Origin: Pelargonium nanum
Taxonomy: Eukaryota > Streptophyta > Magnoliopsida > Geraniales > Geraniaceae
Reading direction: 5' to 3'
NCBI GenBank assembly: GCA_036897485.1
Contig: JAYMTF010000349.1
Coordinates: forward strand, 1 to 38,935
Length of the DNA: 38,935 nucleotides
Part shown: positions 21,701-34,900 of the stretch, one piece after another
Layout: each line of letters begins with the position of its first letter
Numbering within the stretch: position 1 is the first letter of the stretch
Translations under genes and position numbers: made by a program
Notes under the pieces: model-generated
Seen by the model: only the letters and a program-made list of their open reading frames with translations
Told to the model about the DNA's origin: nothing
Database searches by the model: none

Positions 21701-24700
21701 TTTGAAAGACTTCAAAAATGGTCATGGTGCACTAAACCATAAGATAGTAATCGTTTCACCTGTCCTAGTTGTACAATAAATTCATTCTTCTGTATATCAT
21801 GATTCTTCGGGACTTCAGGCAGTGCAGCACTCCTAATAATCACACCAAAGAATTGATCTCGACCATAAAGCTTTCCATCTTGAACCAGCAGAAGCTGTTA
21901 AGCAAACATAAGTAATCGAATTGTCAACTAGGCTCACGAAGTATGATAGCACGCAAAGTAATTACAAGAATATGAACACCAATCACTAAGCATCATATTC
22001 ATGTAGAAGCACATTTTACAAATAATGAGTACTGTAGCATCCATAGCGCCCATTGGCATCCCAAAGAAAAGGGAGTGTACAGCACACTGTAATTTTTTTT
22101 TATTTCCTTGTTAATTTTTATTTTGAAGCATATCATGGGAGGAAGTAGAATGCACTAGTCGACATGAGTTAAAATGTATTAAATGTCAACCAAGGAGTTT
22201 AGTTTTTTTTTTTCCGGTTGATAACATGACTAATAGTTTTAAGGAAGCTAAGCAAACAAGCATAGGAACCTTTCTATTCAAAACAAAAAGGAAGATGCCT
22301 TGTTCCCCAAATAAATAATCAGAATTAGGCAGTGAAGAGCAGTATATACCATGACCAAATAATAAAAATTGGGAGAAGCACAGTACTGAAGTCAATAAAA
22401 AAATAGTCGATTGGACTGTAAAACATACCTGGAGATGAGCTCTTGCGACCAAATCAGGTTGAGACTTCTGGAAACGAACCACAAAGCGCAATACACCTTC
22501 TAAAGAAGGCTCCAAAGTGTAGGAACAGATAATATCTAGATCATGCATAAGTTTCACAAAGTATTCAACAGCCTAGCAGGACAAGAAAAAAGGGTGTCAT
22601 GATACTACATATGCAAGTATTTAGTAGGTAAGTATCAGCTCACTGCATTCTCACTTTTTTCCAGCTAAGAATTTTTATTGCACGGGGCGGAGTGGGAGCA
22701 GACAATCGGGCATTTATACTAGGATCAAACCCGATTGGTTGACGACCTGAAGCTGTTGTTCTGTCTTCTATACCATCTTCACAAGCTCCACATGCATTTG
22801 ACCTAAGAAAGTCCATTGATTGTTTAATGGAGTCTAGCTCTGATATGCAAGAGGCTATGTGTTTTCTTGCCAGCTCCAAACCTCTTCCTTGAGGTCGCCT
22901 CATAGACGTAAGAACATGATAAAAATGCTGAAAGAAAAGAAAAAAGTACAAACATATAAACTGGGTTGATCGCGGTTCTGGCTTTAAAAAAAATAATGCA
23001 GAATATATTGATGATGCCAACATAGCATGGGTAAAATTGATGTATCTACTCTGGAAGCCTAACCTTATTGTGCCTGAACAGACCAAGATGTCTTTTTGGA
23101 CCAAAGGAAACCGCAAATGGTATGATATGTCAATTTTTTCAAGGCTTGAAAATTTTAGTTTTTCACTATATCAGCTGCAGCCAATGGTATATGGCAAAGT
23201 TTGCTACTGAGACTTTATAGGAAACCTAATAGTACTGTAGAGACCGTAGTACCAAGTCAAAACTATAGGGGAGGAAGTTCATTTTCTAAGTTTAGAGTAC
23301 TAGAGTTCTAAGAAACCAAGCAGCTTTGGTGCTCTGGAGATTAATTGTTGCTTAATGACAATCAGATTAACCTCTTACGGATTTTCACATTTATGACAAC
23401 CTGAAACTTTTACCCTACACTTATTTAGAAGCCCAAGAGCCCAATGTTATCCCTAACCATTTGCCCATCAAAATCCACTTGAAGTTTTGACTTCTATTGC
23501 TGTCTGTCCAAAATTCCTGTAACATTATCTCTTTTTATTGCCTTCAACAATCAACCTTCTAGTATCCTAAAACAAAACAAAAAATAATAATAATGATAAT
23601 AATAACTCAAAATCATTACTCAACAATGTAAACCATGAAATCTCCATTGTTTGAAACCATAAGCCTAACATAGAGCCCTTTTCGTTTTAGGCATGTTCAT
23701 CTAAATTTGTGACTTAGGATTCACCACACATATATATGCGCTCCTCTGCTAAGTTAACGAAAGTAGTTTATTCAAGCTTGGCAGTCATGATCAAACAAGG
23801 TGTTGAAACCTAACTACTAAATAAGATACTGTCAGCACAGAGAGAAACAATATCTGAGGAATATTTTTTTAGTTTAATAGTGAATTTAATAAACTGCACA
23901 CCTCCAAACACATCCTATTTAGAAGGATACCTCCAATATAATCATACTCACTATGAAGTTGCTACCAGTTCACATCATTTTATTAGTAATCATTCCCACA
24001 CGCAAAACCATAATGTTAAAGTCTACATGAAAAAATATGCGTCCATAAAATTTATATGAGAGCAAGACCTTACGAAAACGTAAGCGACATAATAAAGCTT
24101 TGCAGTATCCTTCTTCCCAATCCATATTATTCTGAAGCGGCTCTATATCTGCATAGATATAGGTAGAAATGCAATAAACAGAAATATTCTAAACAATGTA
24201 ATACTTTAATGAATCACCCCAACCGACCAAATAAATTTGCATGCCATTAACGCAGACCATCGAAATTATTTTCCCTTCATATTGATATGTAATGGGAAAA
24301 TGAAAATGGAAGTTGAATAGATTAGTGAATACAAACCTTCTGCTACTCTCTTCTTCAGTGATGGGGCTTTAGAAGCACGCAACTGGCGAGAAATTGTTTC
24401 TTCAACGGCATTTAGTACAGATAAGCACTTATCATCTCCATTCCCAATCAAAGGTAGACCATAAGACATTATAAAAAGATCTTCTTCCTGTAAAACAAAC
24501 TCATGTGATTAGACTTGAATCTGCATTTTTTGAGATAAATATTTCACATCATGAATAGAAATTGCACATTCATCATTAACCATATTTTTTTGATACTCTT
24601 TGCCTTTCACACCACCCAGGAAGTCATAACAGTATTTAAAACTAACTTTTTAGTACTGAAATGCTTACCTCTTCACTGGACAAATTGTAAAGTTTAATCA

Positions 24701-26618
24701 ACAAGATTGACATGGATATTCTAATATCATCATTTAGATTATTTTTTTCTTCAATTACAGCTACAATAAATTCACTACATCAAAATTGTTCATCTGTATC
24801 TTCTCAAATTTTGAATGTATTATTATGGCATAGAAAATAAATTCACGCAGAAAAATCTAGTTTCACGTAATGATTAAAAGGTTAAAAGAACTGTTGGAAT
24901 ACTTTACTTCATGTGTGCGTGCTTCTGAGACAGCTGAAATAACTGTCTTGCAGGTTGCACGTATTATTCTGCAATATGAATGCAGCAAGGCATGGGAAGC
25001 CGTTCTATCAGGCCTGAGAAGATATATGCAAGAAAAGACTGTTTGTGCCAACGAATGACCCTTGTGCCATGTTGCCTGCCATTTAACATCAAAATTTAGA
25101 TAGAAAAATCATCATGAAGGGGGAGTTAGAAGAGATAATATGGTAAAACTAAAATACTAGTTAATGATGATCCCTTCCGACACATAACCATCTCTCTCAA
25201 CTAGAAGAGAGACAATTTTGATTCTTAGAGCGTGAGACACACATTTATTCTTCCACCACCTCTTTCTCTTTCTAATTTTTACATAGTTGAACCTTGCTTT
25301 GAAGGGAGGAGTGCAAGGTATAAGAAGGGAAATTTCAGTATGCCCAAATGTGTCCATATGTAAAATATAAATACTATATTAAACTTTGTGAATGGCTTTT
25401 CCATCACAGTTGATCATGCGATGGAACTATTTTTAATAAGCATCAAGATTCAAGCATAGCCAAAACCCTCCAACAGTCATCTACGTGCTACATAAGACGA
25501 GATAAATACTGAAATGAAGAACTGTATATACCTCACATGCTAGAAGATGGTCCATAATGTCAATAGTGCATTGGACATCGATAGTTTTGTCAGAACTGAT
25601 GGGAACTGGAGCAGCACCATTCTCAATGGCTTCATCAACAGAATAATATTTACTAACAATCCCTGAATCCATCTTAGGGTCCATAATCTAGTAATAATAA
25701 CAATACAAACTCATTAATACAGACAAAAATATTCTGAGTTCATAGTTAAACATGTCAATAACAAGCAAGTTTAACTCTGCCAATCTGTTTGATAATAATA
25801 ATAGTAATAATAAAGGCATCCAACAATGCAATAAACATTATAACTAAGGAAACGTTTTCAAAGCAGAAATAGCAGCAAAAACACTGCAAATGATATCAGA
25901 TGGAATAAGAATGTCAAACCAAACAAAAAAGGAAATAAAATATAAATCCGACACAGCAGTACCTCCAAAGCAGACATGGCAGCGTAAAGATTGAAATTAT
26001 CTCCATGAATGAGCTCACCATCTTGAAAATCTATCAACAAACATAAAGAGACGGACAAAAGGGGAATTCAATTCTGAGATAACAACAAAACATAATGCAT
26101 ATGTTATGCCAACATAATAAAGTTTCAAAGAATCAATTTTGATTTAGATTTTTATCATTGCAATCAAATTAAGAGTTACGACTTTACAACAGAAACATTT
26201 AAAACTTCATTAAACCCCCAAGAAAATGCACCATACTAAATGCCTCAATAACAACACTACCTGTTCTTCCACAATAAAGTAAAATACATAAAAATATATT
26301 CCTAATCCTCTGGTTTCATTCTGCTCCATTTCCTCAACAGCGATCAGAAAAATTTCAACTACCAGTCAGTACCTAACAAGCCCTAAATCCTCATTACACA
26401 TCTCATTTTTCCATTCCTTCATGAGAAATCAAACATCATGCACAGTAACATGATAGAGATTTTGCGATGAATAAGGGGAAAATGAAGAGCGAACCTTTGC
26501 ATGCGGCTTCGAGGAGAGGAGACACGTCAGCCCAAACGGAGTTCTCGCCGGAGGGAATGGAGGAGATTTTTGGTCCGGCGAGGGGCTTGGCGGCTTCTTC
26601 TTCGGCCTTCTCCGACAT
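18715..26618 (-). CDS. NAA35: N-alpha-acetyltransferase 35, NatC auxiliary subunit (MAK10)
   Basis: Sixteen exons on the - strand: 26618-26495, 26030-25963, 25687-25532, 25075-24908, 24487-24337, 24148-24069, 22927-22655, 22572-22429, 21894-21760, 21445-21347, 20708-20652, 20160-19956, 19698-19577, 19426-19358, 19141-19043, 18954-18715. They join to 729 residues. The N-terminal MAK10 region shows the family signature [20 protein letters not shown] then IMDPKMDSG (65-73), and [18 protein letters not shown] (119-136). Further blocks are [31 protein letters not shown] and a Lys-rich loop [11 protein letters not shown] (554-564). The C-terminus VKRS ends the conserved [10 protein letters not shown] block. 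In NatC, NAA35 is the large scaffold that anchors the catalytic NAA30 and NAA38 to the ribosome for N-terminal acetylation of nascent proteins starting Met-Leu/Ile/Phe/Trp. In plants loss affects growth and photosynthesis. No acetyltransferase fold is expected in this subunit. Confidence 0.95.
23583..23605. repeat. AAT/GAT microsatellite in a NAA35 intron
   Basis: Runs of AAT with one GAT interruption lie inside the 1.1-kb intron 6 (22928-24068) of NAA35. A similar AAT tract is at 25791-25814 in intron 2. Both are ordinary slippage-prone tracts of plant introns. Confidence 0.8.
25791..25814. repeat. AAT microsatellite in NAA35 intron 2
   Basis: GATAATAATAATAGTAATAA and neighbours, a simple trinucleotide tract. 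No coding role. Confidence 0.75.
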
Positions 26619-26807
26619 TGTCGACAGTGCTTGCTTTGGAGTTTCAGTCTGATGAGTTTCTGTTACGGCCGAGTTGACTCGGACTCGGGATTTATACTAC
26701 TTCTCTTCGATCGTATGGAGGTTTTTCCCTTCAGCTGCTGTTGTTCTGTGCTCTACTTTGGTCACGACCTTGGAACGAGGTTGAAGAAAAGTATTGCCAC
26801 TCACAGA

Positions 26808-26851
26808 GGTTTAGGGCTTGCTTTTGGGTCAAACCTATGGGCCTTGGCCCA
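26808..26851 (-). promoter_or_regulatory. Telo-box and site II elements upstream of NAA35
   Basis: On the - strand, CCCTAAACC (complement of 26808-26816) is a telo-box core, and TGGGCC/GGCCCA words lie at 26838-26843 and 26846-26851 (site II). They are about 190-235 bases upstream of the NAA35 ATG. The pair telo-box plus site II is known from plant promoters of ribosomal-protein and other translation-linked genes, which fits a ribosome-associated acetyltransferase subunit. Confidence 0.6.
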
Positions 26852-26923
26852 ATCCATTTCTTCACTAACATTAGTTTCTATCCAAAGTCCAACCCCTTCA
26901 TATTTTTTAAAGGTAAAACACAT

Positions 26924-26989
26924 AATTTGGTTCATGAACTTTTGTGTTTTGATCTAATTGGTCGAAACATGATAGTTCATAACCAAATT
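26924..26989. mobile_element. Short foldback, MITE-like
   Basis: AATTTGGTTCATGAACT (26924-26940) is mirrored by AGTTCATAACCAAATT (26974-26989), one base shorter. The 33 bases between are not paired. The arms resemble a plant repeat with the words GGTTCATGAACTTTTG. It may be a fragment of a longer element. Confidence 0.45.
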
Positions 26990-29808
26990 GGATATTTCAC
27001 CTATTTTTAATATGTATATATAGAAAAGAAAAATGTTTAACACTTTCCGTATATATACATATATAATACGTAGAATAACATCCTACTTTGTCTACCTAAA
27101 TTTAAAAGTCGAATATGAGATGCAAGGGTGCCAAAGTGGTGCTCTGTCCACTTGATCCATAGGTGTTAGTGGTAAGAAAAAAGATTAGGTTATAGTGAGC
27201 TATTAATATATAATTTAAAAAACATCACCAATATGCATTCTATGCGCAAGAGTATAATTTATGTGTTATCTCTCTTTCTTAAATGATACCAAAAATCTCA
27301 TAAGAGGCGTTGAGTTTCTGGGAGTTAGTTCTCTCAACCGTTATTTCTCCTTTATGTTACTATTGTATGCATTTACCGAACAACCTAATATGGTTATTTT
27401 TAAGATTTGCTTTTAACTTCTTTTAAAGTTACCAACAAGCACTTTAACACTCATAGTTTGCTGTCAAAACTGTAAGTGCATCTCTTAGCACATGCTTAGA
27501 GTTGATAAATCCGTGATTTGGTATCAACAAGGATTGAGTTATATTGGGCCGTGAAGCTCAATAGGTCGAGCGGCTTGGGTTGATTATGGTGTGGGTGTGG
27601 AGCGGTTTGAGCAGACTCGGGTTTCCCGAGTTATTTTGAACTATTGTTTCAACGCATTGGTGAGAATTTTAAGGATAGCTTAGTGAATAATGTTTGTGAA
27701 TGCAATTGACTTCACTATCGTAAATGGTCTTTATTATTTATAATTTACTCAAATTCGAGACTCCAAAATATGTAAGTGATGCTTTGACCACTTGGTCCAT
27801 AGAGTGTTGGTACAATCCTGTAATTCAAGTTTATGCTTGTTGATGAGAAATGTTGGTAAAGGAAAAATAGAGCAAAACAAACTTCACCTTTCTGTATATG
27901 ACAGTACTAAAGTGATCAATTCAATGACAGAAGAAGAGCAGCTAGCAATAATAGACACATAACATAGCATAGCACCACATGTGGAAGTGGAACATGCCCA
28001 GCCACAACCTTGCATACCTTCTTTATTGCCCCACTTGTATTACAGGTCACACTACACAAACTCAGCTTACAATTAGAATTCGAATCCGCTAATAATCAAA
28101 ATTCAGTATGATTTAAAACTGACTTGGTTTACTTTCGGATCATAACCACTTTCTAATCATATTCAAAATACTCTCTAGCAATTCAAAACTGCTCTAAAAT
28201 CATAATTGTCACCTCCGACCGTGTTTTTTAGATCCCAAAACAAACAGAAAGAATCTATCTATATATAGATAATATTAATTAATGTGATTAATGGGAGAGA
28301 TATAGATATGCATATTACAGATAAAACATAATGAAATACGTGCAAGGAGTAATAGAGATATTTGGTTGTAAAATAAGGTGGCTATATCTTACGTACCAAC
28401 TAATTATAGTGAATGATGAATTAAAAGTGATATTAGGTGGGTGGTGAATAAATAATAATCCATTAATTAGTATGGGCCAGTGCAGCTATTAATTGAATTA
28501 CAGAGTTGTTCACACACGCAATCTATCTACAATTATCATAGTACACATGCTTATGAAAGTTAGTTCCACCCACGAATGTTTGTTGCCAATCCATCTTAAT
28601 ATACACACATTGTTGTTTATGGTTGATCTCTCCGTCCTAAAATACTCCCCCGACAAAACCGTCAAGTTTTATTTACATTTTTGTCTTAAAAGAAGTTACG
28701 TATTTTTAAAAATTGATTATACGTAAATAGTCAATAATATCTCTGTAATAAAATATTTTACATGTAAATTAAGCTAACTATAATAAATTGGTTAGAACAA
28801 GTGTTGACTAGTGATCTATGAGAAAGGTGAAGCTTGTTTTTAACTAAGTAGTGCTTATTATCATAATATTAATATACTTTGTTGTCGTGATTATTGTGTA
28901 TGACACCCATGAATAAGATTGAATCACCCCTTCAAATGCGGGAGTTTGGAGCGTCGTATGAGGTTAATTCTCCCGGTCTATGGCAATTAGTATCAAAGCC
29001 AACTTGGAAGCATAGCGGCTGTCATGATCCATGTGATAGATGCAGATGGTTCGTGATTGGATGCGTCTTTTAAGTGATGTATGAGAAGAGATCATATAAA
29101 GTCAAGTGTGGTTTACGTTAATCAATTGAAGAGTTTGTGCAAAAAAAATGCGTCGAGTGCTACGCTGGGAGAACGCCAATTAGGTGGTTAATGTGTGCCT
29201 CTTAAAAATGTACATGAGTGAAAGGTAACGACCATGCTGCACGAAGTGGTGAGTCTTGAGGAATAGGGTTAGTTGGGGCACATAAGTTCTATTTTTAAGG
29301 AAAACGGGAACTGTGAAGATATTTGGTAGCGACTTTGTACATGAAGACGTTTAGCACAGGGAAGTTACGAAAGCATGAGTTCGCGATGAGAGCTTTTACA
29401 AAATAGGTGGCGAAGTAACGAAAGCTCTCGAAATGTTATCATTTTTTAGTACATATAAGATGAATTCATCAAATTGAATGAAGTAAAAGTCACTCCTTGT
29501 TAATCACAACATGAATCACAATAATGCAATCAAGTGAACTATATATTTTCATTAATTGACAATTTGTTGGACTGATACAATCACAAAAACAACAACTTCA
29601 CAAATAAAAGAGGAAGCAATCAAGCTTCCTTTGAGTATTGGGTGTTCTCCTCTAAAATCATGACCTCCTCTTCTTAAACCCTAATTGTTAGAGGTGCACA
29701 ATTAAAAAGAAGAACACCAAGTCCTCCAATAAATGAATAATAAATTACAAATTAATCAAAACATTCTTGAAACTACTTAACCTAATCATCAAACTAGTTT
29801 TGATTTGA
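26990..29808. other. Intergenic space with degraded repeats; 3' UTR of the PAQR gene at the right end
   Basis: No coding region was recognised. The left part (27.0-27.9 kb) is mixed AT-rich sequence. The middle (28.2-28.8 kb) contains a TATA-type palindrome near 28255. The stretch 28.80-29.46 kb is less AT-rich and looks like a worn LTR element. The last ~250 bases before 29809 are the likely 3' UTR of the PAQR gene. Confidence 0.5.
28800..29460 (+). mobile_element. Possible degraded LTR/TRIM-type retroelement
   Basis: At about 28990-29004 the + strand has TTAGTATCAAAGCC, close to the tRNA-Met primer binding word TGGTATCAGAGCC that follows the 5' LTR of many plant retroelements. The sequence before it (28.85-28.98 kb) and after it is more G-rich than the surroundings and has no long ORF. 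No second LTR, target duplication or protein domain was found, so this is a tentative call. Confidence 0.3.
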
Positions 29809-31709
29809 TCACATAATGTTTTCACATCCCATGGCACTGCGGTACTCCAAAAATATAAGCGCAGCAGCGTAATGTGCCAATGCACCAAACATCACGAACA
29901 CATGAAAAATCTGGTGGCTATGGCCAACAAGATCGAACCACCCGGGTCTCCACCTCTCGGGAACCCGAGTAACATAAAAAACAGTACCTGTCAAGTACGA
30001 TAAGGCCATCACAGCCTCGTAGGCTAATGTCACGTAGCGCCTAGGATTGTTCCAATTGACAACCGTTGCGTGGACAGCCGGGATGATGCCAAAGAGCCCC
30101 ATGGAGACGAAGAGGAGGGCGCGGAAAGTGCGGTATTTGTTGGAAGAGAGCGTTGGGGAGAGGAGCGTCGTGATGGTGAATATCCCCATTGCTGTGATCC
30201 CGCCAAGGTACGTGAATTGCCAGAGAGGGTCGCATTGGAAAATGTAGTAAATTGGGGGGAAAAAGGAGGTGATGATCATGACGGTGATGCCAACGTAGTC
30301 TATCCGGAGGAGCAAGATGTTTAGCGGGTGCGAGTGGCAGCAAAAGAGGTGGCAGATGCTGCTGGAGAGGAGGCAGAACATGGAACCGGCCAAGAACACG
30401 TAAAATGGCCAACGAGTTGATAGCATTTCAGCTGATAGCGAAGAAATGTTCATTTCCGAGGTTGCTATGTGTTTCAAGTCCGTGTAATTTGTTGCTCCCT
30501 GAAGGCACATTTGTAGCAGTTTTTAAGGTTTTTGTCTTTATTTCATATGTGTTTAGTACTCAAAATGAAAATGAAAAGTCGAATTTACCATGAAGAAGTC
30601 CTTGGAGTTGTGCGAAACACTGTTTGCGGTTGCATTAACAGGAAACGAGCTGCAATTCACATATACGAATACGTAAATTGGAAACAGTTGAACTAAACCG
30701 ACAATTATCGAGAAATTAGCATAATTTCAGCTCCGATTCCTAATCTTTCTCGTTCTTGTAAACTAATGGCGAAACCAACAACAATTAGTACAAATTAGGT
30801 GGGAAGATGAACTCAACAATCAACATTAGCAACTAATTGGTAATTAAAACCCAGAATTTAAAAAGCTTATTTAGTTGAAACATACACTTAATGACAACTA
30901 AAAAAACAAATAATTTCCATTTCCATTGTATAAAAAATTGTACAACTAAACATACACTTATGTTCTCATTAATTAGTAATAATCTTCCTCATTTATTATA
31001 CTTTTTTGGGGACAAATATTAAACAACCACCAAACTCAATTCAATTTCTAGAAGAAAAATATTATATTTAGTTAATAATTGAACATGAAAAAAATTCACT
31101 AAAAATCAAACTCAAGATTCTGTTTTATTTATAAAAAAAGACTACCTCAAATCATTGACCTGCACAACATGTTTAGCACATAACTTCTGTTCTTGCTCAT
31201 AAATATATAAAATAAAATAAAAGTAATTTCCTTTACTAAAATCATAAAATAAAATAAAATACCTGTATCCAAATAAGCCAAACAGATCCGCTAACTGAGG
31301 CAGTTCCACAAAATTCGCCAGAGTCAATCCCACGAATAAAATAAAACCCAGTAGATGCCTGTAAATATACATTCAATATTATAATAAAAATAAATCAAGA
31401 AATTCAAATTAATTATAATTATAATAATAATAAAAAACAGAGACCACCGGACGGAGAAACCTACGTCCAAACGTTGAGAGTTTCGTTGTGCCAACGAAAG
31501 ACGCTGAAAAGAGCTTCTCTGAGCGGCCAATTGGCTCGGTAGTGACTCAGTATGAACTCGTTGTCCTTCATGTACTCCGGCAGCTCCCGATACGACACCA
31601 GCTCGTACCGTTTCGTCTTCTTCTTCTTCTCGTCCTCGTCGAACGAGCAATTTTTATGATCTGAACTGTTAATCATTTGACAATGATCTTTTCCTTTTCT
31701 CAGACTCAT
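29809..31709 (-). CDS. Heptahelical transmembrane protein (HHP, PAQR/adiponectin-receptor-like)
   Basis: Four exons on the - strand (31709-31465, 31358-31263, 30649-30589, 30498-29809) give 363 residues. The N-terminus is hydrophilic and Lys/Asp-rich and leads into the family block LPEYMKDNEFILSHYRANWP and FRWHNETLNVWTHLLGF. Seven hydrophobic helices follow: one at about 84-100 and six between 163 and 355. The zinc-site motifs of PAQR proteins are present: S-x3-H (S180 to H184, in SSSICHLF) and H-x3-H (H329, H333, in GHSHQIFHVF). PAQR proteins are membrane receptors or ceramidase-like hydrolases. Plant HHP proteins respond to hormones, sugar and cold in published work. Residues 103-160 are a loop with several Asn/Ser and a possible N-glycosylation site (NATA). 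Assignment to a single HHP subtype is not certain. Confidence 0.93.
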
Positions 31710-31920
31710 GATCAGCTTCTGGTCGGTCCGTGTGCTCTAAATCAAAATCAAAATCAAATTAATTTGGTTGTTTTATTGGAGAAATCGAAAATGGGAAATG
31801 AGGATTTATAGAGAAAATGTGTTTGGTTATGGGGTTGGGGATTTCACGGTTTAGCTACTGACAGTTGGGTTAGGCCATCCATAATTTAATGTTCGCATTC
31901 AAGTCTACACGTACTCTCCC

Positions 31921-31934
31921 CTCTCTCTCTCTCT
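31921..31934. repeat. CT microsatellite upstream of the PAQR gene
   Basis: Seven CT units, GA on the transcript strand, about 210 bases upstream of the ATG. This lies in or close to the 5' UTR or core promoter. GA tracts at this place can bind BBR/BPC factors. Confidence 0.6.
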
Positions 31935-34900
31935 AAATGTTGCACGCTTTTATTTTTATTTTTGTTTTTTGTTTTTTGGCCTACAATTTTTATGTTAATT
32001 AAATTGTGCACTCTATTTTTGAGATTTTTGTATTTATTGTTTCTTGTAATGGACTACTGGCCACTGTTTCTTTTCATTTTTACCCTTGTACCAATTTGCT
32101 TTTCTGCTTTTTCTAGTAAGAGAGTTAAGGCTAGGGTCCCTCTCTACCAACCTAGCTTTTAATGAACTTATATGCCCAATGAATTAACAAATTAATACAA
32201 TGATGTCATGATTAAACGTGGCAATTCGGGTTACGGGTCAGTCTCGGGTTACATTTGTTTGGATTTGAATTGGTGAAGAGTAATTCGAATTCATTTCGAA
32301 AGAAGGTCGGACCAAATCATATAAATTTTTAGTGTAAAATGAACAAATTTTTTATGTTTGATCAAATCAACTTTAAATTGTATTGGTTTTCGAATGTTCG
32401 TGAATTTGAATTCAAATTGTTAGCTCAAATCATAGTTTATTCAAAGAGAAAATGAAATTACCTAAATTATTATTTCACATTTTTATTTTTACTAGATATT
32501 GGATGATTACAAATTTATTTGACCCGTTTTTCGTATAGGATAGTTAGGCACCGCGATCACAAATAACCATTACGAGCACTTACAGCTTTTTAGAACATAC
32601 TTGATAGTTTGCATAAAAGATGTTCTAAAGTACCATTTCGAGTTGTTTAAACTCAAAAGTCTAAATTCATGATTGAGATGTTATACCTAACATGTTAAGT
32701 AATTTATTGTCGATCTAATAATGTTATTCGTTTCAAAAGTTAAAAATCTTTTATGCAAAATAATTTGTTAGTTATCGAAACATGACATATGAAACATTGA
32801 AAATGATGATAATAACAAATGAAAAGTAAGTAGAACTTATCATATGGATTTATAAATTAGGTGTTTTGTGCATCACAAATATATAACAAAGTACTCATGT
32901 GATGTACAAAATATTTAAATTTTATTTTTATTAACAAATAAACATGTGTCATTTTGATCAAGTGTGTATCTTGTTTTGTAGGTTAGGCATTTAGCGAGAA
33001 TGAAATATTTAACATTAGTCTAATTTTTTTTACTTGTCTAAGGTTTGTAGAAACAATCAACTTTTTCTTCTTTAAGATATTTTTCTATTCTCAAAATACA
33101 CTAAAATTTATCAAAATCTATACCTTAATAAAAGAAACCTTAGTCTTTTGTATTTAAAAATGTTTTGTTACTAGCAATCATTATCTCACATTTTCACGTA
33201 GAAGTTTTAAACTTGTACATATTGAAAACCGTAACGCGCAAAAAAAATTTGCAATGCACTTAGATGGAAATGAGGATAAGGATGGTAGTAAATAAATATA
33301 TGTAGTTATAAGATATATACTTGTGGGATACTCTCAAGGTGTATGATTGAAATTTGAATTTATGTTGTCTAGTTAGTTGTTAGTTATATACATGTAATAT
33401 ATTTACTTTTTAGCACGTGTATTTCTCATTTTCTTATAAATTTGGCTCAATTTCTCTTCGTCGCAATAAGATCGGTTGGGATAGGAAGAATTGTCGACGT
33501 GAATAAGTTTGACACTATATGAGCCATATATGTATGTAATCTTATGCGTATAATACACCTCATTTGTCACTAAAAATAGAAATTGTTGTGCAGAAATAGA
33601 TTGATGTTAAAATGGATAAGAATCTAATATTTCCAAGAAAAATACTCCAACCAGATTACTATAAACATTCCAATCTCAAAATTATTGTACTAGGTAGAGG
33701 ATTACACTTTAGAGTATTATATGAGCTGAGGAAATTCCAAAGAAAACACAATACTCTTAGTCAATGGTGTATTATGGTATATATCTACATTTTATCTCCC
33801 TTTGTCAAAACCTATATTTGTAAGAAAAGAGCAATATATTTAATTGTTTATTTTGTTTAGAAAAATATTAAATGTCTTAATTTTATACAAAGAGACTTGC
33901 TTTTTTTCAGATATATATTTCATATTTTTGTTGATTAAAATTAAGTTTAAACGAAAAATGACCTTACATATATGATAACACCTATTTTCTATGAATTAAT
34001 AGTGCTCGATTTACAAGACATAATGCGCACGTAGCGTATTCTGATTTGGTTGGGCTACACACTCTCTCATTTTAACCCAAAATCTCTTATGTGCAATAAT
34101 TTGTTTTTTGATAAGCGACGGGACAACATGCATACAAAGGCATGTGTTTCTCACCCTCTAGTGGGGGCGTCACCCGAGTTAGTTGTTAGCTCTCTTCTTA
34201 AACCCATAAATCTATCCTATATAGTCGGCAATGAGGCTCGAACTTGAGATCTCAAAGAAAATCTAAACCGCATCAACCACTTAGCCCAAATAATTGACAC
34301 ATACTCATTCGATTGTTCATGATCATAACAAAGAAAATACTAAATATCTTAAAAGTTGCACAAATTTGTCTATACAAAATGCTACACAATACATGCGTGA
34401 CATGCCACATCATTAATTTCTTAATGAATATAAATATGAAAAATTAAAATGCTCCATATATTACACTAGCTAGTAACACGGTCGTATACTTGTAGCACAA
34501 CACGACTAATTTATTACTTTAGTTGTACATTTGACATATTTTAACTCGATCGTATCATAGTTTCAATATATGATAGGTCGATTCTTAATTTTGCACCACT
34601 TTAATGACAAACAACAAATAACTCTTTTTTTTCGGTTTATACCATGAGGTTCCTGAGCGGGCTAGCACACTCGCGGTTGGCACCTTTAAGCCATTTTACA
34701 ACACCAGACTAATCTTCATTCGAAATTTGTTCACAGTTAAAGCATTCACTTCTCCCCATGAGTGTGTTGAGCGCTCTTATAATATCAACAAAAAACAACA
34801 ATTTTATTGGGAGTATTAGAGGGGTTGACCGTGAAATTGGTGAAGGTAGTTGGGAATTAATGGGATAAAAATTCCCAAAAAAATGGGTAGAGGAAGATGG

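Noticed and set aside
24870..25058. Open frame of 62 codons on the + strand
   Set aside because: It is antisense to NAA35 exon 4, whose - strand frame carries the family signature and proper splice sites.
26631..26957. Open frame of 108 codons on the + strand upstream of NAA35
   Set aside because: It overlaps the NAA35 promoter and a foldback, has no family resemblance, and no splice or leader context supports it.
28252..28270. AT palindrome TATCTATATATAGATA as a regulatory element
   Set aside because: Expected by chance in DNA this AT-rich; no gene nearby uses it.
33612..33860. 82-codon open frame on the + strand
   Set aside because: AT-driven, no motif or homologue recognised, no upstream promoter features.
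34640..34690. A third SINE copy
   Set aside because: It borders a poly-T run (poly-A on the other strand) but shows no A-box or B-box and no target duplication, so it is left as an unassigned possible retroposon tail.
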